DNA of 64,000 bases from Clostridium sp. CAG:710 (lineage in GTDB: Bacteria > Bacillota_I > Bacilli_A > RF39 > UBA660). The notes beneath the pieces are model-generated. The model saw only the letters and a program-made list of their open reading frames with translations, did not search any database and was not told where the DNA came from. Positions within the stretch are counted from its first letter, which is position 1, and each line of letters starts with the position of its first letter. Location: contig HF996868.1 in NCBI GenBank assembly GCA_000432595.1, positions 1 to 64,000 on the forward strand, given 5' to 3'. The translations under genes were made by a program, and so were the position numbers. Below are positions 8,830 through 17,664 of the stretch, in pieces.

Positions 8830-11205
8830 CTATTCATTAGATTTTAAACTAGATACCATATCTATTGAATTAATCTTTTTAGATAGTACCTTATTCACTA
8901 TATATGATACTACAAAAGTTCCAAAGCAGGAATAGAAATATGAAAGTATTGTAATTTTTGCATCGAAATCGTAAGTGTCTCCTAGTGCATTTTCAAATAT
9001 ATAATGAAGTGTTATATAACCAAGTGGTAATCCTATTATAATTGCTAGTATTGTAATCCATATATTTTGTTTTACAAATATCTTTTTAATTTGTTTATCT
9101 TTAAAACCTAATACTTTAAGTGTTGCGAATTGATATTGTTTTTCTGAGAATGATAATATTCCTAGGTTATAAATTATGATAAATCCTAATACTGAAGATA
9201 CTAGTATTAATATTACTACTATAGTTTTAGTAGTCTCAAGCATATTTTCCATAGAGGCTCTTAATGCTTTTTTATTTTGAATTGTTTCTACTCCAGATAG
9301 TTGTTTTACTTTACTTAAATCTTTATCTGTATATATAGTATCTGCTTTATAGTTTAATCCAAGTTTTTCAAAGCATTCTTTTGTCATATTTAAATTCTGA
9401 TTTTGTGGATCTCTATTTAGACCAATTATTTTTGTTGTATACCATGTATCATCTCCAAAAATATGCCACGTTATATTATCTCCTACTTTTAGGTTTATAA
9501 CTTCAGATAATTTTTCAGTTATATATATTCCGTCACTTGAAATATTAATGTATTTTGCATCATGGTCAGTATATTTTAAATGTTCTTCTGCATTGTTTAC
9601 CATTAGTGAATTAGTTTGCTTCTTACCAGCTTTATCTTTTACTTCTATTCCTAATGTTTGACTAGTACTTTCTCCATATGTTTCTATTAAACTATTTAAT
9701 TCTTCTTCTGTATAATCTTGATTTAGTGTTAATTTATAGTTGAATTTATTTATTTTGTCAAATTCCCAACTCATGTATGAATTCATAGTATCAAGCATAC
9801 CAAAGGCACAAACTAAAAGCATACAAGATCCTATTATTCCTATTATTGCCATTATTGTACGGCCTGAATTTCTATATATATCTCTTATATTCCATTTTGT
9901 AGATATTGAAGCTTTTTTGAATACTTTTTTATTTGTTAAATCAAACTTAGTAGGAGTTATATTAGGAGCTTCTATTCTTAATAGAGATGATGCTTCTTCT
10001 TTTAGAATTTTTTTACATGAAAGGTAAGATATGAGTGTTATTAATAAAACCACTATTATAGCAAGTATAAATACAATTGGTTTTAAATATATGTGGCAAT
10101 TTGGCATTTCAAAATATTCTGTTTCTAAGTTTAGGAACATATTCCCCATAACAAGACTCCCTAGAACCAGTCCTAGAATGCTTGCTAGTAAGGCAATATA
10201 GAATCCATATCCTACATATAATTTATTTGTTTTCTTTTCTCTAAATCCAAGTGATTTTAATGTGCCTATTTGTGTTCTTTCTTTTTTTATAAATCTATTC
10301 ATAGTTGTAACTACTGATAATATTGCGATAAATAGAAATAAAAATGTAAATATACCTGAATAAGTATCTCCTTCTTCTATTTCTGCATTATATGTTTCAT
10401 AAGACGGGTTGGAGTCTCTTTTAGTTACCGCAATTGCTTTTTCTATTTTGTTTTCTATATTTGATACTGTATTATCTATTTTTGATTCATTATCTACATC
10501 AACTATTATTCCATTAAATATATAATAATCTTCTATATTAAAGTTTGGAATAATCTTTTTAATCAGGCTTGTATCAGTTATTTTATATTTATCTTTTATC
10601 TCGTCATAAATATAATCTTGTGGAAATTCATCTATAGAAAGATATACATATCCATAATCTTTATGAGTAGGAAATATTTCTGATGAATCTTTTACAAAAT
10701 ATACATGATCAGGTGTATTAACTAGACCAAGTACAACTTCTTCTATTGTATAATCTTGATATTTTAATTTGATTTTATCCCCTGTTTTTATCTTAAGATA
10801 ATTTGCGATATAACTATCTATCCAAATGCCTTTTTTATCTTTACTAAATGGTTCTCCTTCTACTACGTGCATTTTAGATATATTATTTGATTTAATAAAA
10901 TTTGTCTCCAGTGTTATATCTTTATATCCTTCTAAATTTGTTTTTATTGTAAGCATTCGTTCTGCGTCACGTACATTTTCTATTTTTTTAATGTTGTTTA
11001 AGTCATCTAAAGTAAAGTTCTTGCCGCTTACCCATATATCTTGTAAATTATTCTTTTCATAGTATATATCTGCGCTTTTTTTCATTCCATCCATATAAGA
11101 GTGAATTCCAGTAAATACAAACACTCCTAGAAATACCATAAAGAAAATTGCAAGAAACTGTGTAATATTGTTTTTTATGTCTCTAAACATCTTCCTTTTT
11201 AGCAT
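8830..11205 (-). CDS. ABC transporter permease with two FtsX domains
   Basis: About 791 residues. An N-terminal membrane helix is followed by a large extracytoplasmic region. A three-helix FtsX domain (about 285-410), a second soluble loop and a second FtsX domain near the C-terminus complete the pattern of MacB/LolC-related or peptide-resistance permeases. ATG 11205 overlaps the ATPase stop as TAATG, and AGGTG lies 8 bases upstream. The earlier in-frame ATG at 11211 is too close to the ribosome site. It should pair with the ATPase encoded just upstream to move an amphiphile, lipid or antimicrobial. The substrate is unknown. Confidence 0.88.
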   Translation of the reverse strand: MLKRKMFRDIKNNITQFLAIFFMVFLGVFVFTGIHSYMDGMKKSADIYYEKNNLQDIWVSGKNFTLDDLNNIKKIENVRDAERMLTIKTNLEGYKDITLETNFIKSNNISKMHVVEGEPFSKDKKGIWIDSYIANYLKIKTGDKIKLKYQDYTIEEVVLGLVNTPDHVYFVKDSSEIFPTHKDYGYVYLSIDEFPQDYIYDEIKDKYKITDTSLIKKIIPNFNIEDYYIFNGIIVDVDNESKIDNTVSNIENKIEKAIAVTKRDSNPSYETYNAEIEEGDTYSGIFTFLFLFIAILSVVTTMNRFIKKERTQIGTLKSLGFREKKTNKLYVGYGFYIALLASILGLVLGSLVMGNMFLNLETEYFEMPNCHIYLKPIVFILAIIVVLLITLISYLSCKKILKEEASSLLRIEAPNITPTKFDLTNKKVFKKASISTKWNIRDIYRNSGRTIMAIIGIIGSCMLLVCAFGMLDTMNSYMSWEFDKINKFNYKLTLNQDYTEEELNSLIETYGESTSQTLGIEVKDKAGKKQTNSLMVNNAEEHLKYTDHDAKYINISSDGIYITEKLSEVINLKVGDNITWHIFGDDTWYTTKIIGLNRDPQNQNLNMTKECFEKLGLNYKADTIYTDKDLSKVKQLSGVETIQNKKALRASMENMLETTKTIVVILILVSSVLGFIIIYNLGILSFSEKQYQFATLKVLGFKDKQIKKIFVKQNIWITILAIIIGLPLGYITLHYIFENALGDTYDFDAKITILSYFYSCFGTFVVSYIVNKVLSKKINSIDMVSSLKSNE

Positions 11206-11915
11206 TACCATTTCACCTCATCTATATCTTTTGGATGTTTGGTTTCTATTATTTCTTCTACTTTTCCATTTTTAATTTTTATTACTCTATCTGCGATATC
11301 TGCGATTAATACGTTGTGTGTTACAACTACTACTGTGTTTTCACCATTGTTGGCATCACAACATTTTTTTAATAGTTTTAGTACTTCAGTACCTGTTTTT
11401 GAATCTAGTGCTCCTGTTGGTTCATCACATAATAAAAGTTTTGGATTTTTTGCGATTGCCCTAGCAATAGATACTCTTTGTTGTTCTCCACCTGATAATT
11501 GATTAGGAAATTTATTTATGTGATTCATAAGACCAACTTCTTTTAAAATGTGTTTTGCGCTTCTAGGATTTTTTACAATATCATCTACTATTTTTACATT
11601 TTCTAATACAGTTAATGTAGGCAGTATATTATAAAATTGAAATATAAATCCAACATTTTCTGCACGGTAATCTGTTAGCTCATCTTTATTAAATTTTGAA
11701 ATGTTTTCACCATCTATTACTATGCTTCCTGAAGTTACTTTATCCATTCCGCCAAGTAAGTTTAATAAAGTTGATTTACCCGCCCCAGATGGCCCTAATA
11801 TTACTACAAATTCTCCTCTTGGAATAGTAAAACTCACTCCATCTAATGCATTAAATTTTTTCTCACCAATGTTATATGTTTTTACAACATTTTTAAATTT
11901 AATAAAATCGTTCAT
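11205..11915 (-). CDS. ABC transporter ATP-binding protein (LolD/MacB type)
   Basis: The 236-residue ATPase has Walker A GPSGAGKST, signature LSGGEQQRVSIARA, Walker B LLLCDEPTGAL and a switch histidine in VVTHN. The size and sequence fit the subfamily that drives FtsX-type permeases by mechanotransmission. It is the first gene of a four-gene operon and is coupled to its permease by a TAATG overlap. Its promoter carries two palindromes likely bound by the TetR protein of the same operon. Confidence 0.93.
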   Translation of the reverse strand: MNDFIKFKNVVKTYNIGEKKFNALDGVSFTIPRGEFVVILGPSGAGKSTLLNLLGGMDKVTSGSIVIDGENISKFNKDELTDYRAENVGFIFQFYNILPTLTVLENVKIVDDIVKNPRSAKHILKEVGLMNHINKFPNQLSGGEQQRVSIARAIAKNPKLLLCDEPTGALDSKTGTEVLKLLKKCCDANNGENTVVVVTHNVLIADIADRVIKIKNGKVEEIIETKHPKDIDEVKW

Positions 11916-11924
11916 AATCCCTCC

Positions 11925-11944
11925 ATATGAAATTTATTTCATAT
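11925..11944. promoter_or_regulatory. Operator-like palindrome 1 (downstream of -10)
   Basis: Perfect 9-base arms ATATGAAAT and ATTTCATAT separated by two bases. It lies between the -10 box and the ribosome site of the ABC-TetR-ATPase operon, where a bound repressor would block initiation. It shares the ATATGAAA/TTTCATAT core with the second palindrome. Confidence 0.7.
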
Positions 11945-11946
11945 TA

Positions 11947-11975
11947 ATAATATCACAATAATATATGCTTTTCAA
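11947..11975 (-). promoter_or_regulatory. Promoter of the ABC-TetR-P-type ATPase operon
   Basis: The minus strand reads TTGAAA, 17 bases, TATTAT. It is flanked by the operator-like palindromes on both sides. Confidence 0.75.
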
Positions 11976-11979
11976 TCTA

Positions 11980-11999
11980 ATATGAAAACTTTTTCATAT
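11980..11999. promoter_or_regulatory. Operator-like palindrome 2 (upstream of -35)
   Basis: Perfect 9-base arms ATATGAAAA and TTTTCATAT with a 2-base centre. Its centre is 55 bases, about five helical turns, from the centre of palindrome 1. This spacing would allow cooperative or looping binding. It lies in the divergent intergenic region, so it could also affect the gene starting at 12080. Confidence 0.7.
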
Positions 12000-12079
12000 T
12001 TTTAAATAAAATATTTGCATTATCAAGTTGCATTTTAAACTTTTTATTATGTATAATTATATTAAGGAAGGTATTTAGT

Positions 12080-13156
12080 ATGGCAACTATTAAAGATTAT
12101 TTAAATTATTATAAAGATACTTCATTTGATGAATATGCTTTTAATGAACTTGATAACATTTTATTTTCCGAATTATCTTATATAAATTGGGAAAATATTG
12201 TTTCAAATTACTCTTCTAAAATCAGATTAGATCATGCGATTAATATTTTTTTAGGAAGTCTTAATGATTCTACTAGAGAAGGTCTTTCTCCTTTTATGAA
12301 GTCTAATGTTGAAAATCTTAAAATTATACAAAATTCTAATAGATATCAAAATTGTTTTCTAGCAAACTTTAGGAATCAAGTTGATGAAGAGAAACAATTT
12401 GGTGCATTATGTATTTATTTTAATGGTGGAGATGTTTATGTTGGTTTTAAAGGAACCGATTCTACATTAGTAGGTTGGAAAGAAGATTTAGCACTTGCAT
12501 ATACATTCCCTACTCTTGCACAAAAGGATGCGATTAATTATTTAAATGAGGTTATAGGTTGGAAGGATAATACTGTATATGTTGGTGGGCACTCCAAGGG
12601 TGGAAATCTTGCAATGTGTGCTTACATGTATTCAAACAACAAAGTTAAAAGAAAAGTTAAAAAGGTTTTTAATAATGATGGTCCTGGATTTAGAGATGCG
12701 GAATATAATTCCTTTCAATATAAGGAAATGCTCGGTAAACTTGTAATGTTTGTTCCCGAAGATAGTATTGTTGGGGTCCTTCTTAATAGTCCCCCTTCGT
12801 TTAAGGTAATAAAATCTACATTTAATGGTCCTTATGAACACGATTGTAATTCATGGGAATGCTTTGGTTCTTTCTTTGTAGAGGGTAGGCTTGGAACTCT
12901 TAGTAAAAAGTTCAAAGAAAGAGTTGACGATATAGTTAATTCTTATGATGATAAGAAAAAAGAAGAACTTGTTGATACTTTCTTTACCATACTTCAAAAG
13001 GCAGGAATAAAAAGCTTCAATAATGTTTCTTCTATAGAATGGAATCAAGTTCTTGAGATAATTAAAGGCATAAGTGGAATCGATAATACTACTAGAGATT
13101 TATTCTTAGATGTATTTAAAAGTTTTATAAATTTTCAAAATAAAGATAAAAAATAA
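12080..13156 (+). CDS. DUF2974 (Mbeg1-like) alpha/beta-hydrolase
   Basis: A 358-residue protein with a lipase-class-3-like core. The nucleophile elbow is GGHSKGGNLA (a G-x-S-x-G motif), preceded by the strand FGALCIYFNGGDVYVGFKGTDS, which resembles the family's oxyanion region. No signal peptide is visible, so it is probably cytoplasmic. The ribosome site GGAAGG precedes ATG 12080. It is divergent from the ABC operon and ends in its own terminator. Family members are annotated as putative lipases or esterases; the substrate is unknown. Confidence 0.82.
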   Translation: MATIKDYLNYYKDTSFDEYAFNELDNILFSELSYINWENIVSNYSSKIRLDHAINIFLGSLNDSTREGLSPFMKSNVENLKIIQNSNRYQNCFLANFRNQVDEEKQFGALCIYFNGGDVYVGFKGTDSTLVGWKEDLALAYTFPTLAQKDAINYLNEVIGWKDNTVYVGGHSKGGNLAMCAYMYSNNKVKRKVKKVFNNDGPGFRDAEYNSFQYKEMLGKLVMFVPEDSIVGVLLNSPPSFKVIKSTFNGPYEHDCNSWECFGSFFVEGRLGTLSKKFKERVDDIVNSYDDKKKEELVDTFFTILQKAGIKSFNNVSSIEWNQVLEIIKGISGIDNTTRDLFLDVFKSFINFQNKDKK

Positions 13157-13184
13157 CTCATTACAAAATCGTAATGAGTTTTAT
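13150..13184. terminator. Bidirectional terminator between convergent genes
   Basis: Stem ACTCATTAC / GTAATGAGT with a 6-base loop. T-rich tails are present on both strands, and the hairpin lies between the converging DUF2974 and metallophosphoesterase genes. Confidence 0.8.
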
Positions 13185-13185
13185 A

Positions 13186-16100
13186 TTATGCTCCTACATA
13201 TCTTAAAACTTTTGATTTATTAGGTAGTGCACTTGAATTAATTGTACAAATTAAATTAGATTTATTAAATGGTACCAATATTTTTTCTATTGAAACATGT
13301 CCATCTTTTTTTTCTTTTAATATATAATAACATGCAGTGTTTGCCTTTTCTCCATTATATCCCATGGCAACTGCTCTTAATGTTCTAATATTAGTATCAT
13401 TTAACTGATCTTTCATTTCAAAGTGTACATGTCCTTGAATTACTGCACAATAATCTGTTACTATTTTACCATCAAATAGTGGATTTATCTTTGCATCTTC
13501 ATAACCTTTTCCTTTGTTTAATCCCATATTAAGTTTTATATTTTCTTCAATTTCTTCTTTTGCTTCATTACTATTGGTATATAAAAATTGCTTGGCTCTA
13601 GTGCCCTTATTTTGATTTTGATATGTCCATGTACTATGTACAGTATAATCCCATCTTATATCATTTGCAAAGTGACAAAGTGCAATTTTTTTGTTATTTA
13701 AGATTATATCAATAGATGGTTTATAAAGTTTTAATCTCTCTATTCTTGTACTTCCTAATTCTTCATCTGTATATAGTTGATTTTCTATTTTTTCATTATC
13801 AAAGTAACTAGCAAATGGCTCTATTCCGAGTGTTGAATAATACTCACTATTACCCGCTATAGAGGTTACGTTATATTCATCTAATAAGTCTATTACTTCT
13901 TTTGGATTTGGTCCAAACCCAATGTTATCTCCAAGGGAATATATTTCATTAATTCCTCTTTTTCTTATATCTTCTAAAATCGCAAATGTTGGCTCATATA
14001 GAGCATGTGCATCTGTGAATATTGCTACCTCTCTACCTGTATACATGTCATCTTCCTTTATTATTTTTAAGTTTGGTTCTAATAATCCAATTATGTTTTT
14101 TAGTGGTTCTATGTTATCACTTTCATATTTGGTATTATTATTTGGTGTAAATACTTTCTCTGGAATCGTTATAGAATTTTCTGCTTCTTGTGTAATTATA
14201 AATGGCAAATTGTATTTTTCATGCCACATTATTTCAGTCTTATTAGGTGTCTTTCCACCCACTAGTATTATTCCACATGGCTTTAATCCTTCTCTATATA
14301 ATAGTGTCTCAGGATTATTTTTAAATACCGCGCTTGTTTCAAGCATTCCTCTTTGGTGACGTTTTATTTCTTCTACTTCTGAGGAGTTTGATTTTACTGC
14401 CCTATTTGTTCCCATATTTGCGATTGAACTATATATAAAGCTTCCTTCTTTGATATCATCATATGCTAAAATACATTCTCTACCACTCCAATAAAGCTTT
14501 TGTCCTTTATAACTTATTGGACTTAATGATATAAAGTTTTTACTTGAGCTCGCAACACCATTTATTAATTCATCAATATTTTCCAAATCACTTACCACGT
14601 GAGCATATAATATATAATTTTTATTTGAAACATCAAATATTTCTTTTCCATATATTTCTTCTAAGTCACTCCTTGATGTTTTATTCGCTTTAATATCATC
14701 TATTTTAGTTAAGTTTTCTATAGAATCCATTTCAAATAATAATCTTACTTTTTCATCGAATTTTAAAAACATATCTTGAGTACTAGAAAGATTTTCCGAA
14801 TTAAATAATGTCTTTAATGTATTTCTTAGTCCTAATACATTGTTTGTTGTATCAACTATATCAATTATTTTTGCATATAGTAACAATTCTTCACATAAAT
14901 TATTTATACTTGGAATTTCTTTGTTTGTTGTTTGTAACATTTTTAATCCAGCAGTTCCACCTATATTTTTTAATAATTCTTGTGAGTCTTTTAAAATCAC
15001 ATTATTAAATATATCTTTTAATTCTTCTATACTTGTAGATTCATCATTTATTTTATCAATATATGAGTTATATACTTTTTGTACCTCTACATTTAACTCT
15101 TCTAGCGAGTTTATAGTGTGGTTATTACAAGATAACTGTCTAAATTCTAATAAATTTTTCTTATCTTCTTTTGTTAATTTTTGGTTAGTTGCTGATATTT
15201 TTTTTAACAGTTCTGGGCATTTTGAAAACAAATCTATTGCCTCTAGCAAACTATTTATTTTATATATTTCATTTTTCTTAATTTTTTCTTTATCATATAG
15301 TTCATTAAACAAATAATCTTTAGCAGTTAAAAATTTGTTTATTTCATCATTTTTAATAGTATTAACTATTTCATTAAACCAATTTTTATATTTAGTGCTA
15401 CCTACTCCATATTGCATAAAGTAATTAAAGTCTATATCTAATTGTTTAATTGCTTCTTTTAATTTATTAAAATACTTTATTACATTATCTACATCAAACT
15501 CATTTATTAGTGCTAGGACATCAGATGAATCTTGTTTGGAAAAACCTAAACTATCAACTATTAACTTTTTTATTATTAATGATGTTTCATCACACTTTAA
15601 ATAATTATATTTTTCTTCTTCACTAATATTTTTTATGTATTCTTCAATTATATTTGTTTTTTTTGTAAGTACCTTATCTCTTATTTTATAGTTAAGTCCT
15701 ATTCCTTTAAAATTAAGCCCATTTTTTTTGATATGACTTTTTATAATATTATCTAAGAGTTCACTTTTTTCGCTAAATATCATTTCTATTGTATCTGTAA
15801 AATATGTACCTGCATTTAATATTTCTATTATATTTTCCTCATTTATTTTTTCTTTTATTATAAGGCTTTTAAATTTAGGGTTACTTACCATTGCAATTTC
15901 AATTACAATTTTTTGAATTGGATTACCATCAGAAACACGTTTTCCACATTCTCTTATAATATCTTCTTTTTTTAGTTTAATTATTTCATCTTCTATTTCC
16001 TCTGGAAGGTTTGTTTTCTCTTCCATAAATAGATATGAAATTTCACTGTAATCTGTTCTTTTTATTTGTCTTATAATTCTTGGTCTGTTTAGTTTAATCA

Positions 16101-17064
16101 TTAATTTTTTTGTGTAATCTGGGACATATTTACATTTTAACCATGCAAGTAGAGCTCTATCTTCACTTGTTATGGCACCAATTGTTATACCTATTTTTCT
16201 CCACTTTAATATTAAGTTTCTTATATTGTCATTATCAATATTTAAATAATTTAAAAGCTCTAATTTTGTAAGTAACAATACTGATAAATTAATACTTAAT
16301 CTTTTCTTTTCATAAAGCTTTGTTCTATAGCATTCTGGATAAGATGTGCGTTCTAATTCATCAAGTGCTATCCTGCCACTAAGGCTTTTGATATGTTTAT
16401 CTAATATGGCGCTTTTTCTCTTTATTATTTTTTCTGCTTGTAAATTTGATGTGTATTTATTTGTGCATATATCAAAAATATTTTTTATATTAATCTTTTT
16501 GTCAATTATGTCATCTTTTATGTACATAGGTGTTTCTTTATTTGATAAAAGTTGTGGAATCATATAATTACTATCTTTAGTATCTATTATGTAATCTATT
16601 ACATCCTTAGGTGGATTTAGTGAAAGCATTTTTGATAACTTATCTGGGGCTTTTACTGAATCAATAACAAGTTTCTTTATTTCAAGTGGAAAGTTTTGAT
16701 TACATATTACTTCATATATTTTATCTGAATATAATTTACTCGCTATTACCACTTTTAGACTATGAGGATAGTACTCTTTTGTCAAATCATTCTCTGAATA
16801 CTCTTCTATTTCATCGAATATTTTTGTAAATTCATACATTTCATCTTCATCTTTTTCTAAACTATCTATATATGAAGAAAATATTTTTTTCACACTTACT
16901 GGCATATTAGGATTAAGAATATAATATATAAGTTTTTCTTTTTCCAAATGTGAAGAACTTTTTGTTAATTTTTTATTATTTTTACTTACTACTATATTTT
17001 TTTCTTCATCACTTACATTTTCTGATAGTAAATAGTTTAGTAAATCTAAATCGCTTTTTTTCAC
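13186..17064 (-). CDS. Very large protein with C-terminal calcineurin-like metallophosphoesterase domain
   Basis: About 1,292 residues. The last ~280 residues hold the metallophosphoesterase motifs: D-x-H in FTDAHAL (Asp1018, His1020), GDN (Asp1046), GNSE (Asn1072), a lone His1131 in CHFAND and GHVH (His1212, His1214). The domain resembles the single-chain phosphodiesterase/phosphatase fold. The first ~800 residues are Lys/Glu/Asn-rich, helical and probably repeat-like. A compact region near 850-980 contains GIILVGGKTPNKTEIMWHEK. I recognise neither of these. The best start is GTG 17064, six bases after AGGGGG; an upstream in-frame TTG overlaps that ribosome site. No signal peptide or membrane helix is apparent. 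Neighbours give no pathway. Confidence 0.8.
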   Translation of the reverse strand: MKKSDLDLLNYLLSENVSDEEKNIVVSKNNKKLTKSSSHLEKEKLIYYILNPNMPVSVKKIFSSYIDSLEKDEDEMYEFTKIFDEIEEYSENDLTKEYYPHSLKVVIASKLYSDKIYEVICNQNFPLEIKKLVIDSVKAPDKLSKMLSLNPPKDVIDYIIDTKDSNYMIPQLLSNKETPMYIKDDIIDKKINIKNIFDICTNKYTSNLQAEKIIKRKSAILDKHIKSLSGRIALDELERTSYPECYRTKLYEKKRLSINLSVLLLTKLELLNYLNIDNDNIRNLILKWRKIGITIGAITSEDRALLAWLKCKYVPDYTKKLMIKLNRPRIIRQIKRTDYSEISYLFMEEKTNLPEEIEDEIIKLKKEDIIRECGKRVSDGNPIQKIVIEIAMVSNPKFKSLIIKEKINEENIIEILNAGTYFTDTIEMIFSEKSELLDNIIKSHIKKNGLNFKGIGLNYKIRDKVLTKKTNIIEEYIKNISEEEKYNYLKCDETSLIIKKLIVDSLGFSKQDSSDVLALINEFDVDNVIKYFNKLKEAIKQLDIDFNYFMQYGVGSTKYKNWFNEIVNTIKNDEINKFLTAKDYLFNELYDKEKIKKNEIYKINSLLEAIDLFSKCPELLKKISATNQKLTKEDKKNLLEFRQLSCNNHTINSLEELNVEVQKVYNSYIDKINDESTSIEELKDIFNNVILKDSQELLKNIGGTAGLKMLQTTNKEIPSINNLCEELLLYAKIIDIVDTTNNVLGLRNTLKTLFNSENLSSTQDMFLKFDEKVRLLFEMDSIENLTKIDDIKANKTSRSDLEEIYGKEIFDVSNKNYILYAHVVSDLENIDELINGVASSSKNFISLSPISYKGQKLYWSGRECILAYDDIKEGSFIYSSIANMGTNRAVKSNSSEVEEIKRHQRGMLETSAVFKNNPETLLYREGLKPCGIILVGGKTPNKTEIMWHEKYNLPFIITQEAENSITIPEKVFTPNNNTKYESDNIEPLKNIIGLLEPNLKIIKEDDMYTGREVAIFTDAHALYEPTFAILEDIRKRGINEIYSLGDNIGFGPNPKEVIDLLDEYNVTSIAGNSEYYSTLGIEPFASYFDNEKIENQLYTDEELGSTRIERLKLYKPSIDIILNNKKIALCHFANDIRWDYTVHSTWTYQNQNKGTRAKQFLYTNSNEAKEEIEENIKLNMGLNKGKGYEDAKINPLFDGKIVTDYCAVIQGHVHFEMKDQLNDTNIRTLRAVAMGYNGEKANTACYYILKEKKDGHVSIEKILVPFNKSNLICTINSSALPNKSKVLRYVGA

Positions 17065-17120
17065 AATAATCCCCCTCAAATTAGTTTAGTATTGTATCAT
17101 ATAATCTGTATTTTTTCAAG

Positions 17121-17143
17121 AAAAAAGCAACCAACATGGTTGC
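17121..17143 (-). terminator. Terminator of the DUF5684 gene
   Basis: Stem GCAACC / GGTTGC with a 5-base loop, followed on the minus strand by six T. Confidence 0.8.
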
Positions 17144-17156
17144 CTAAATCTATTAA

Positions 17157-17558
17157 TTATACTGATGTTCCTGAATAAACGCTGTCATCAAATGCTAGTA
17201 TTCCCATGAATACAACATTTAAGAATATTAGTCCAGCAGCAAATCCAGACGACTTACCAAATGCTTTAGCTAATTTGATATATGCCATTATTAGATATAC
17301 AAATACAATTATTTGTCCTATGAAAGGTAGCAAGAACCACAATAATTTTTTTGGATCAATTCCACTTATTTGGAATAATACAACTAGGTTGTATATTGGA
17401 ATAAGCGCTGCCCATCCTTCTTTTCCAGCTTTTTTGAATACTTTCCACATAGCGACAATTGAGAAAACTGCAACTGCCAACATAATAATCATATAAACTA
17501 TCATTCCTCCAGATGAAGAACTTGTTTCTAAACTGGTATACTCATAACTATAATCCAT
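17157..17558 (-). CDS. Small DUF5684-type membrane protein
   Basis: The 133-residue protein has an acidic/serine N-terminus, then hydrophobic helices near 20-40, 50-68, 72-95 and 105-122. The motif GKEGWAALIPIYNLVVLFQISG is characteristic of DUF5684 proteins. These integral membrane proteins have no assigned function and occasionally sit near signal peptidases. A strong ribosome site (AAAGGAGG) precedes ATG 17558. The promoter region upstream contains a palindrome. Confidence 0.85.
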   Translation of the reverse strand: MDYSYEYTSLETSSSSGGMIVYMIIMLAVAVFSIVAMWKVFKKAGKEGWAALIPIYNLVVLFQISGIDPKKLLWFLLPFIGQIIVFVYLIMAYIKLAKAFGKSSGFAAGLIFLNVVFMGILAFDDSVYSGTSV

Positions 17559-17626
17559 AAGATTTTCCTCCTTTCTAAAAAATAAACTATGCTCTATATG
17601 TTTATTATCTACGATGTCTTATAATT

Positions 17627-17659
17627 TTATATTAACATAATTATGTATGTTAATCAAAT
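17627..17659 (-). promoter_or_regulatory. Promoter with internal palindrome upstream of the DUF5684 gene
   Basis: The minus strand reads TTGATT, 17 bases, TAATAT. The spacer region contains the inverted repeat TTAACATA-6-TATGTTAA (17632-17653), which overlaps both promoter elements. This would suit a repressor site, though a hairpin at the end of the upstream gene is an alternative reading. Confidence 0.45.
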
Positions 17660-17664
17660 TATTT

